Source of the DNA: Haliclona indistincta
Lineage: Eukaryota; Porifera; Demospongiae; Haplosclerida; Chalinidae
Length of the DNA stretch: 64,000 nucleotides
Direction: 5' to 3'
Assembly: GCA_964017065.1 (NCBI GenBank)
Contig: OZ024788.1
Location: 3,240,887-3,304,886, forward strand
Shown here: positions 22,516 to 32,897 of the stretch, one piece after another
How positions within the stretch are numbered: position 1 is the stretch's first letter
How the letters are laid out: each line of letters begins with the position of its first letter
Made by a program: the position numbers and the translations under genes
Notes under the pieces: model-generated
What the model saw: only the letters and a program-made list of their open reading frames with translations
Told to the model about the DNA's origin: nothing
Database searches by the model: none

Positions 22516-23809
22516 TTATTACTGCAACTAGTACCAGTTCTGATTATGCTAACACTGTTGGCTGTTCTTCACATCAAAATCACTGATGGTAGTCTCAGTG
22601 GGTTTGTACTGTTTAGTCAAATGGTGACACTGCAATTTCCAGAACATGGATATTCATCTTGGACATGTCGCTATCCTTTGCCATCGACTGAGAATATAGG
22701 TATTCCTCTCACAGTGTACAGTATTTGGAATCTCAATTTTCTCAATCTTGATCCAGTTCCTTTCTGTATCCCTTTCATAAACACAGCAGCTGAAGCTATT
22801 CTTCTCCAATACATCACAGCTGCCTGTCCTCTGGTGTTTATTATGGTGACAGCCACTTGGATCAAGTGCTACAATAAAGGCTACAGGCTTGTTGTATACA
22901 CCACTAGACCAGTCCATCAGCTACTGGCTCGCTTCTGGCAAAGATTCAAAATACAACCTTCCCTAATTGACACTTATGCTGGCTTGATACTACTTTCATA
23001 CATGTGCTTCCTAGTCACCTCAGCTAAACTACTGAAGTTCACTATTGTACGGAACGTTAGTACAGGAGAGGGTTATGCTGCTTATTATTATGATGCCAAC
23101 ATGAGCTACTTTGGTTGGCCTCATGCTGTATATGGTGTCCTGGCAATATTGTGTCTACTGGTATTTGTAGTTACTCCAACAATCGTTCTCTTATTCTATC
23201 ATCTCAAATCTTTCCAGCGATGTCTGACAAGATTTAAGTTGGACAGGCCAGGTCTGCATGCACTGGTAGATGCTTATCAGGGTTGCTTCAAAAACAGTGC
23301 AACTGACGACAGTGAGAGAAGGTACTGTGCTGGAATTTCTCTTCTGTTTCGCTTTTGTTATGTGGCTTTCTTCATTATAGTTAATTTTGCTACTAAACCA
23401 CTGCCAATTCTGATATTTACAGCTTGTGTAAGTTGTTTTATGTTGCTTTTGCTCATTATATTGCGACCATATAAATCAATTGGTCAAAACATTACCAACT
23501 TTTTGATAATAGCTTTTTTGACTGGATATTTATTATTTACCAGCCATGTCACTAGTATTCTTTCCCTTCCTGGTTCTTTGTCTCTATCTCATCTATCGCC
23601 TAGTCAAGCATTGTTGTGTGCGAACTATTTGCAAGAAAAAGCAAGAAAGGAATCCAGGCAATGTGCAACAACCAAACAGAAAGAAAACATCCAATAAAGA
23701 GCGAGCTCCAATTATTGTGCCTGTGACAACAGTTTCGATCGATAACTATGTCTCAGATGATCTGTATGCTGATCGTGTACTCAATCCTGATGTGTACAAT
23801 GATCACTAA
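22516..23809 (+). pseudogene. BHR1, 3' part: membrane domain and tail
   Basis: Resumes at LQLVPVLIMLTLLAVLHIKI and runs through the conserved helices (LTVYSIWNLNFLNLDPVPFC, HAVYGVLAILCLLVFVVTPT, HALVDAYQGCFKN). A +1 frameshift near 23540 separates it from the last helix and tail (FFPFLVLCLYLIYRLVKHCC then DDLYADRVLNPDVYNDH-stop). Loop 1 after GYSSW is shorter than in the paralogues, while the loop after KLLKFTIV is nearly identical to that of BHR3, suggesting sequence exchange. This is the same gene as 13920-16733. Confidence 0.9.
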
Positions 23810-24242
23810 CACATCATCAGTTGATACCAGCCACTTTACTCCTGTCTCACAATTAAGTTTACATGACTACTAGTTTTTTATTGTATGTATTGTGGAACTC
23901 CCAATCTAGAAGTCTTGCTTATTTTTATGTTAGTAGCTTTATACGTACATGTAGACCCTTTTTTATCTTAGCTGCTGATTAATTTTAGGAAACTGTTAGA
24001 TTTTGCTTTAAATTTAGATGCTGATTTTTGTATTTTTCCAAGTTTGTATCAATGAGTGATAAAATGCGACGGAAGAGTCATTGAAAGGCTGTTAGCTGTC
24101 AAGAGACCACTGAAAACGGGATTGTTAATGTGATTGTCCATTGCAATCTTAGGGTGTGTCATATAACCAGTTAGTACAAATCCTCGAAAGTAATTTCATC
24201 AATGTTAATCACCTGCCGAGCAAACACTGGGGTAGAGAATTA
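23810..24242. other. 3' flank of BHR1, shared with BHR2
   Basis: Closely matches the BHR2 3' flank at 36558-36989 (for example GATACCAGCCACTTTAC and CCGAGCAAACACTGG), showing that the duplication unit extends well past the stop codon. Confidence 0.85.
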
Positions 24243-26591
24243 AAGTAAAGTAAAAAAGTTTTAATAAAAAAAACCTAAAAAGTGTAGGGATGACGCTTGC
24301 AAAAGTAAAGGAACATGATGGGATGATGCTTGCTAAAGTAAAGGAACATGATGGGATGATGCTTGCAAAAGTAAAGGAACAAGATGGGATGATTCTTGCA
24401 AAAGTAAAGGAACAAGATGGGATTATGCTTGCAAAAGTGAAGTATGTAAAAGTCCCAAGTATCCCTACATCAGCGGCTTGCTGCGATGGCGTGCAACTGA
24501 CATATGCGGAATCCTCTTCCTATACCTTTTACAACCGTCAATTACTTATCGGACTATGTCTTCCAAACCACAGATACCTCTAGTTATTTACAACTGTCAA
24601 CTACTCCATCGGACTGCGTCCTCCAAACACAGATACCTCTAGTTGCATGTTTACAACCGTCAATTACTTCATCGGACTGCGTCCTCCAAACACAGATACT
24701 TCTAGTTGTTTACAACCGTCAATTACTTCATCGGACTGCGTCCTCCTTCAAGCCGCTGATGTAGGGATACTTGGGACTTTTACATACTTCACTTTTGCAA
24801 GCATAATCCCATCTTGTTCCTTTACTTTTGCAAGCACCATCCCATCTTGTTCCTTTACTTTTGCAAGAATCATCCCATCTTGTTCCTTTACTTTTGCAAG
24901 CATCATCCCATCTTGTTCCTTTACTTTTGCAAGCATCATCCCATCTTGTTCCTTTACTTTTGCAAGCGTCATCCCTACACTTTTTAGTTTTTTTTTTTAT
25001 TAAAAGTTTTTTACTTTACTTGTTCCTGTTACTTTTTTGATTACTATCAGTTTGAACTTATTAGCTATATTCTAGTTATGCTAGCTTTTATTTCATTTTT
25101 ACAACTCTGTGAGCAGCAGATACTAGTCTAGTAGATCAGAAGGTTAATAGCCTCTAGACAGAGAGTCAAGGAACATGGAATTTTATTATCGGCAATCACA
25201 AGAATAATGAAAAGGTTTAAATTGGTTAGAGAGGTTGAGAGTATGAGTTGACAACATGCTATTTCTTAGCACTGTAATGGATGAAGAAGAGACTAACACT
25301 AACAACTCAGCTCAGCTATGAGGATCATATGATGGCTGGAAGCCTATACTATAAATGAGTCCGAGGCCTGCGCCGTACTACCATGCAGGCTTGCATGTTG
25401 ATGTTGATATCACGATCACAGAGGCTTCCAGCTTCTTTCAATGACCAATGTCCTGTTGTCAACAGCACAGGGGTCCTATGAGTACAGCTTACGCCGTGTA
25501 GTGTAAGAAACTACCGTCGTCCGGTTGGCGCCTGCCATGGGTCATGATGCCAGCATAGACAGATCAGTGTTACCCAGGGCATAGACTAGTATACTGCTTG
25601 TTCATACCTCTAGGCTCTAGCTAGCGCGCTGAAGCGCCCAGAGCAGAGAGAAAGCGCTCAGATGTGGGCGGAGTCAATGATAAGAGCGACAAGAGGGTTA
25701 ATTATTGTAGTTGCTGTAACAGTCCAAAACGGTCCAAAACCCATGTTTTTCAAGGATTACTCGCTTCTGGTAGTGTTTTATGCCTATTTAAAAAGTAAGT
25801 GCACTACCCCAGATATATACACGTGCAATTGTGTAGGTTTGGTAGTGATTCGTTAACTCAGGACAGCGCTAGGCTTCATAAGCGGCTGCAGGCCCGGGCT
25901 ATGCCCGGGCTGGCTTGGCTAGCTGAAATATTAATGCGCGAGCGCAACGTATATAACGTGCATTTTTCAAGGCTAAATAGGCTTGTAGTAACGAGACTTA
26001 TCTTCGAACCTGTGAGACCAAGTAGATGAGCTCGTTTTCGCTTCTCAGAATGTCACGAGAGCTAAAATAATGAAACCACACCCTATATGAATATCATTAA
26101 CGCAAAATTTTTGCGCCGCGCAAGCGCGCCGCTAAAACGAGCCCGGGTTACTTCAAATTCCTGCAGCCGCCTATGCTAGGCTTACTGAAAGAAGAAGAAG
26201 AAAGAAGAAAGAAGATGAACAATTCGCGTGGGCGGCGATTTCAGTTTACCACTTTAGAAGCGTCTGCCCGCTTCGCCAAAGGTATTTCCATGCTCAGAAC
26301 ATTCGCCTGATCAATCCTAGATGTCTGGAATCTCGAGAAACGCTAAAACAACGAAGATTTGTAACGACCTCCCTAAGAGTCGCCATCTTGATTTTCGTCG
26401 ACAAGCAAGCAGTCCCGGCGACTTTCATAGACTTCCTACAAGCGCTCGCACTTCAGATTCCCTTAGAGATAGTCAAAATGCGGTAGAAATGTATAACAGT
26501 AGAGATATGTGCGAAAACTCATTTTCACACATGAGTAGCCGCCATCTTAGTTCGAGGTCATCCCTACATATCATTACCGATCGGCTATGAT
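24243..26591 (-). mobile_element. Foldback element family 1, copy C, with empty site in paralogue
   Basis: Inserted into the BHR1 3' flank. BHR2 has the uninterrupted sequence GAGAATTACGAAGAGCATGC at 36983-37002. The arms hold four to six copies of the 30-bp unit GATGCTTGCAAAAGTAAAGG (24290-24445 and 24790-24985) around 60-bp CGGACTGCGTCCTCC units. A further element (25868-26172) with CGGCTGCAGG/CCTGCAGCCG ends is nested in it. Confidence 0.8.
25868..26172. mobile_element. About 300-bp MITE nested in copy C
   Basis: Bounded by GCGGCTGCAGGCCCGGGCT and its near inverse ending CCTGCAGCCGC. It separates two halves of copy C that are contiguous in copies A and B. Confidence 0.7.
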
Positions 26592-27300
26592 AATGAAGAG
26601 CATGCTGCAACTGAGGAGACAAAAATAGTATGAAGGAGACCAGGGAGTGGGGAATGGCTCTTAGCTATTATGGTCTTACCTGTTGTTTGAGTGGTTCAAT
26701 GTGATTGCTGTACAAGTTTGCATCATCAAGAGCATGCATGGACAAAAACACCAGGCTAGGAAAACAAAATGTGTAACAAAGAATAGCAATTTTGTGATGC
26801 CAGGAAGAAAATTCTGAAAATGCATGTTTTCAAACAGCTATTACATTTTTGGGTCTTATGGTTACAGCATGTTGCTATTTATTAACCCTCTTTAAGAGGG
26901 TTATTATCTCTCTATACTTCCACTCCTTGAAAGCCTCTACACCATGAAGAGCTCCAGAGTCATGAAGAAGAGGTGTTGTTGATGCACCTTTAGTGGTTAT
27001 GCATATACACACAATTTCAATAAAGTGACAACAGTTCAACTTAGTTAATCAAAAAGGAATTTATTTCATGGATATTATACATGTAAGATATGAATAATTT
27101 TGACTCTCACTTTTATGCTCACTTGTTTTAGTTGAAGATGACCACGACAAAGCATGAAGAGCGAACCACAACATGCAATGGAAGGCCCAAGCAGAAAAAA
27201 GCGCAGTCACTGATATTAATATGCGGGATTACAGATTTGAATGCTCCTTCCAATTATGCACTACTAGTCACATGAATATTTATGTCCTTGATGCGATAGT
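26592..27300. other. Continuing 3' flank of BHR1
   Basis: Matches 37000-37600 (BHR2) and, more weakly, 42080-42760 (BHR3) and 59800-60130. No gene is seen. A short palindrome, AACCCTCTTTAAGAGGGTT, lies at 26884. Confidence 0.7.
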
Positions 27301-30300
27301 TATGAACCATGATGCTGATGCTACCTGAGATTATCCACAACAACTCCTCTGCTACTCCTCTCCAGAAGACATGCTGCAATGGAAACTGGTCACGCAAGTT
27401 GAATCTGATGATCCATTCCTTCTTATTGCAATCATACCAAAGAAACTTCACTCTTGTATATTCACCCACTTCAGTTTGTTTCTTTCAGCCTTCTATTTTG
27501 TTTCTTTCAGTCTTCTACTTGCTTGTGTATGCTGGAGTAGGGTTTGTTACAAGATTTATTTCCAATAAACTATTGTTTGCTGTGGTTGTAAGCTTACAAT
27601 TCATTCCCTTCTTGGTACTCTGTCTTTACTTAATCTATCGTTTGTTCAAGCCCTGCTGTACAAAACCATTTGCAAAAATAAAACAGCAAGAATCCCGGCC
27701 GATGATGAACAACAGAATGAAGACCAAACTCCACTTAGACCATACCACGTGACTTTCGACCAATCAGATCGCTCAAAAAGTGTGCATTAAATAGCTTAAT
27801 GCACACTTTTATTAATGCACCTCGTGGATTAAGGTGGTATGGAAGCGAAGGTGTGAATTTGGAAGAATTTTTTTATTTATGTATAATTTCTGAAACATAA
27901 AATACTGTGCAAGTTGGAGTTATTATAATGGTTGTTTGAGGTGTGTAGCATGCAATCACAAAACAAGAAGAGGTCCTGAGAATTAGTGTTCATATTATGG
28001 CGCTTCAGATACACCCACTGTATTTGTTAATTCTTCTCAAAGCTATTGCCAGAAGCACTGTATGCCAGTATATTGAATAGAATTCTATGGAGAACGCCAA
28101 GGGCTAACTTTTCAGCAGAGGCCGCAATTGGATCGCCCTTTAGTATCCCGTAAGGCAGCAAAGAAGCAAACTTGGCTCACTTTCCTACAAAGACGCCAGT
28201 AGGAGCCTACGAAGAGCGTGGAACTGCGGCTTCTGGCCAAAAATTTAGCACGCTAGTGTACTAGCGGGGAATCAATTCTTACCTGACAGCCTGTTCGGTA
28301 GAAAAGTTACCATACTCTTTGTGCACGCTACACGCAGTGGCTACATTATACACGGCCTTAGTCAGACTTTGTGAAAATACATCGTTTGTTTCGTGACTCG
28401 ACACTCTACAGTAACCTTCTGAGTCATTCTGACCTCCACAAGCCCCACTAGACGCCGTCAGAACCGCAGCACAACCTAGCCGCGACCGCAGTGCCCCGCC
28501 CTAGCAACGCGTCCACAAATTATGAATAATATTAACATACACGTGCGATAAAACGTACCGCGAACGATCTTGGCTGCAACGTGTTGTAGCGTCACCTGTT
28601 GGCTGTAAAAGCTTTGTTTAGTCTTTGTACAGCTTCTTCTAGCCCAAGACTTGGACTGCGGCTGCACTAACACCACAGAGACGTTGTACTTACGTATACG
28701 GATTATAGGTCGCGTACACCATAGATACAATATACTCACAGGGATTAGCAACGGACAGGAATTTCAAATACATCCGCGTTACGGGTTAAATTTCCAACGT
28801 GTTAGAGCACAGCGTGCGAAGAGCAGTGCCCGCCAAATATCATGGCTTGACAAATCGCGTGAGTTGATAGGACTGCTGTAGCGCGAAAGCAGGAAATTGT
28901 CAGTACAACGAAGGATTCAAAGCACGACAAAACCGATGTTAAAAGCAAGATCTTCTTTCAGCACAGTTATTCTCATAGAACAGCCTTTCTTCTCGAGGAT
29001 AAACTGAAAACAAGATCAGCCAGAGTGTATCTATTGTCAGAAGAGGTACAGAAAAACCCGTACCGTACGGCTGAACGGCTCAGCTTGTCTAGTGCGCTAG
29101 CGCTACACTGTGTGAGATCGAGAATAGAAACTGCGCTATTCTCACGAGGACATGTACGAACTAACATGTTATCAGCAAAGAATGGACCGAAGCACAGCTA
29201 AAAACTAGTAACAGGTACAGAACCACTTTTCAGCAAAGTAAACAAGCTGCTTGTCAGAGTTTTACAACGCTTGTAGGGCAACCAACAACCACTTCGCCTG
29301 TTAGCGATCAAAACGAAACAGTACTCAAGTCGCCTTTACTATCAAAGTGTAGACAGAACGTTCTAGTCAATCACCAGAGCTCGACAACGTGCCGAGCCAG
29401 TGACTCTTCTTAGCACGGTCGTCAAGAGCTAGCTTAGCAACGAGCTCGTTGCAAGGCAACGGTTAATATTTAACCCGTAACGAGGATGTAAATCAGCTCG
29501 TAATACAAAATGTATTGGCGTTGCTAATCCCTGTTGGTATACTGTATCTATGCGTACACGTAGTTAATAGGGGTTTTCCAAAAGTACGTCATCTACAACA
29601 ATTACCATAGTAACGCGTGCGGCCGCCATTTTGTTTGGGTCCACTTGTACAAGATTCACCGCCTGTACTATCTTAGACTGCACTATCACAACTATAATGA
29701 ATACAAGCTTGTAGGCTGATGACATTTCTTGCTAACCATGAACCTGAGAAGTTGTGATATGCCGATCTAGCCACACGATCTGCAGTACTAGCGATAGCCA
29801 CGCCACTGGCATGCGTACAGCCATGATCCTATATTAAACCATGTATTTAGTTGGAAAGGCACCTGGAATACCATCAACCTACAAGCTGGTATTCATTATA
29901 GTTGTGATATTGCAGTCTGAGATAGTACAGGTGGTGAATCTTGTACAAGTGGACCCAAACAAAATGGCGGCCGCACGCGTTGCTATGGTAATTGTCGTAG
30001 ATGACGTACTTTTGGAAAACCCCTATTGTTATTGCATTCCATCGCCCACGCATAGCAACCAGTTGGGTAACATTTGTACAACAATATCTTAGCAACCAAG
30101 GAGTTTACTTCAATTTCCTTTGAGCATCCTATTTGTATGCACCAACTCTACAACATACTTTAAAATGAAACAAATTGAAGAGGTCAAATTTCGCTTCCGT
30201 ACCACCTTAAGTTCTTAATTGACACTTTTATTAACGCACACTTTGTCAAAATAGCAAGCACTCGGTCGGAAAGTCACCTGGTATGGTCTAAAACGTTTAA

Positions 30301-30587
30301 ACCACACTAGGCGGTGCATTACGCGATATAAAGCACTCGGGCGTCGTCAATAACGGTCTCGAACGCGTGATAATGCACTCGCCTTCGGCTCGTGCATTAT
30401 CAACGCGTTCTCGACCGTTATTGACCCCACCCTCGTGCTTTATATCGCGTAATGCACCGCCTAGTGTGGTGTAAATATTACTTATCGCTGTTTCAGTGAC
30501 TAACATCTCATTTGATGATTTTTTGTCATAGCAGATGATCTGTATGCTGATCGTACACTCAATCCCGATGAGTACAAAGAGGATTAA
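27301..30587 (+). pseudogene. BHR C-terminal remnant split by a 2.7-kb insertion
   Basis: 27560-27737 encodes the last helix and start of the tail (VSLQFIPFLVLCLYLIYRLF, then KPCC). 30480-30587 encodes the end of the tail (ADDLYADRTLNPDEYKED-stop). Nothing of the ectodomain precedes it: 27301-27480 matches BHR 3'-flank DNA instead. The two parts are split by an insertion at 27738-30479 flanked by ACTTA. The homologous remnant at 48545-48830 has the uninterrupted site. Confidence 0.85.
27738..30479. mobile_element. 2.7-kb compound foldback insertion (ACTTA target duplication)
   Basis: ACTTA lies at 27733-27737 and again at 30480-30484; the empty site at 48719-48723 has it once. The outer ends are inverted: GACCATACCACGTGACTTTC near 27738 and GAAAGTCACCTGGTATGGTC ending at 30291. 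Inside are an inverted pair 29568-29722 / 29878-30027 (with ATGGCGGCCGCACGCGT and its inverse) and another pair around 28690-28790 / 29460-29550. A separate palindrome (30302-30470, GGCGGTGCATTACGCGATAT and its inverse) sits at the right edge. No transposase frame is seen. Confidence 0.85.
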
Positions 30588-31010
30588 CAGAAGAAATTCA
30601 ACGCCTATTTTTACGTAGTTTTATGAAACTTATGTGTGGTGCGCACTGGTGGTGCGTAGCTAATTTTAAAATAATATTCTTAATTGTCACAGTGGTTATA
30701 TCATAGCTGATGTTATTCAAGCTTGTTAAAGTAGTTGTAGAAACCTTAAAATATTGATTTTTTGTTTCTGATATGGATAGAAATTTTTTCAAAACTTTTA
30801 ATAATTTGTTATGAAAATACTGCTAAGATAATGAATAATGTGCTGATTGAGTGATTTCATGTCAGAAAAGCACTGAATTAGTTGTAAACAGTATGATGCA
30901 GAGGAGACGAAACAATGGCACATTAACAGAGTAGAGACTAATAGTACTATCAGAGGTGAATGTATTAGTGGAGCCTAAAACACCGGTAGTATCAGAGTAC
31001 TAGTGAAATC
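30588..31010. other. Intergenic between BHR remnant and BHR2 upstream block
   Basis: AT-rich flank resembling 48830-49490 in parts; no gene is recognised. Confidence 0.5.
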
Positions 31011-31090
31011 TTAATTAGGGCGTGGCTCGTTGCTTTGCGGCACGGGCGACACTTACTTTTGCGACACTTGCGGCACATAGTTTCATCATA
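31008..31090 (+). promoter_or_regulatory. BHR upstream block, displaced from BHR2
   Basis: TTAATTAGGGCGTGGCTCGT followed by TGCTTTGC.GCAC is shared with 37753-37790 (BHR3, about 250 bases before its ATG) and 49495-49530 (BHR4, about 240 bases before its ATG). Here it is 1.9 kb from the BHR2 ATG, because a retrotransposon fragment and other sequence lie between. A promoter role is inferred from conserved position. Confidence 0.5.
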
Positions 31091-31723
31091 GGTAATATAA
31101 TACTAGGTATATACTTACAGCATGTATTTGCCTCGCATGGAAATAAAATTCATTAATACATGTAATAATAATGCATGGTACCAACCAAAAGAAAAGACAA
31201 ACATTACTAGATTAAATTAGATCGATAGCCACAAATATCTCTCTTGAAAACAGAGAGGGATGAAGCGGAGACAATCTGCTGCAGGGACAATCTCATGATC
31301 AGCAGGTCCCATAGTTTAACAGTGTCCAGGAAAAAGGAGGAGTCATAAGCATGAAATGCCTTCGTATTGAATCAAGAATCATAACCTGTTCTTCAGTTTC
31401 TGCAGCTGTAGACAGTCTTTTGTTAGCCCTTTCACGAATTCGAAGGTGTGAAAGTCTGTTTGCTCTATTATTTGTAATGGAGAGTAAATACAGCGCGGGA
31501 TTATGTTTTTACCGAGTATAGCAGTGGTGTCTCTCTTCAAGTTCACGCTGTCTGCGCTTCCCCTCCCGCGCCAAGTCCTGGTTCTTGCTGCAGCATCAGT
31601 CAGTATCGCTGATGAGGGCGGTGCATGGAAAGCGAGATGGGAAGGCGAATCGTCCATTTTGTAGTCGAGTTATGAAAGAACGTCGAGTAGTTATGAAAGA
31701 ACGTGCAATCCCGGGGCCTTGCA

Positions 31724-32648
31724 ATTATTATTATTATTATTATTATTATATAAGGTTTTACAGCATAGAATATATAGAGATGGTGTACGGATAAGAAATA
31801 ATGAAAGAAGGATGCTGATGGAGTACACACAAGGCCTGTGGGTATCCTAAAAAACAAAGAAAAAGGATTATAAAGTAGTGAAATTCATACTGGAAGACAT
31901 GGTGGTACAGTCAGAACAAGGGCAGGAAACAAACCAAGTACAAGGAAGTGATATATTGAATGAGTTAATAAAATGTTCCCAGAGAAATAACTTTAATTTT
32001 TTTTTGATGGTAAGAAAAGATAGAGATAGATCTATAATAGGCAAGGAATTCCAGAGTTTCACCACTCGGTTGAAGTAGAAGAAGTTGATGTGATTGTTAG
32101 ATGATCGAGACAGAGTACATTTGAGCTTAGAAGATGAAGAGGAGCGAGTATTAGAGGAGATAAATTGGACATAGTCATGAATGTTAAAATAGTGATCAGA
32201 TGGATTTTTTAGGCAATTTATGAGAAATGTAATATCCAGGTATTCGAACCATAGAGATAGAGGGAGAAGATGGAGGGAGATGAGACGCTCTTTATAAGCA
32301 GAGTGATAGTCATGAAGTATGTATTTTGTGGCTCTCCGCTGAACTGATTCAAAGCATTTGATGTCCTTTAGTTTGTGTGGTCGCCAGACCTGTGAGCAGT
32401 ACATCAGTATTGGTCGGACTAAGGAAGTGTACAGATTTAATTTGGTGTAGGAGGAGTGGGAATTAGAAACAGAGCGCCGAATAAAGTGTAGAGTTTTGTG
32501 GGCTTTGGAGATAATGAGATTGTAATGAGTGTCCCACTGTGTGTCATTAGAGATCATGACTCCAAGGTCTCTGTGTGAAGTGGTGAAGTCAATGTTGTGG
32601 TTGTTGATAGTGTAATTAGACGAGGAGATAGAAGAAGGTACCCATGGC
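31724..32648 (-). mobile_element. 5'-truncated non-LTR retrotransposon
   Basis: Minus-strand open frame from about 32674 to 31868 encodes the C-terminal end of a reverse transcriptase ORF2: HRDLGVMISNDTQWDTHYN, KLNLYTSLVRPILMYCSQVW and FESVQRRATKYILHDY, with a terminal PCTWFVSCPCSDC. These patterns occur in CR1/Jockey-type elements. An (ATT)n run at 31724-31748 lies at its 3' end, as expected for a tail. The palm-domain catalytic motif lies upstream of the truncation and is missing, so the copy is dead. Confidence 0.8.
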
Positions 32649-32897
32649 AATTGCAGCCCTCGTGGCCCTCGCATACAATACTACAGTATGGGCCTTGCCA
32701 TATGGACTGATTGCATTCCTAAGCGTGACATATATACACACATACAATTTCGACACAGTACTCCGCGATTTATACATGCCTCGCGCTAAGGCGCTCGGCA
32801 ATTATCGATGGTCTTACAATGAGAGGCGGTACATAGATAATGGTACAGACAGCTTGCCGCCCTCATTCATCAGTATTAAACGCTGACCTCGTTCACG
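32649..32897 (+). promoter_or_regulatory. BHR2 leader region
   Basis: The last 80 bases match the BHR3 and BHR4 leaders: GAGGCGGTA, then (A)CAGCTTGCCGCC, then GCTGACCTC just before the ATG. An upstream ATG at 32819 opens a frame of only five codons. The upstream part (32649-32780) contains an 80-codon open frame of unknown meaning. Confidence 0.45.

Noticed and set aside
24290..24583. Repetitive MLAKVKEQDG-type protein frames at four places
   Set aside because: They are the arms of foldback elements, present in both orientations with no start or domain logic.
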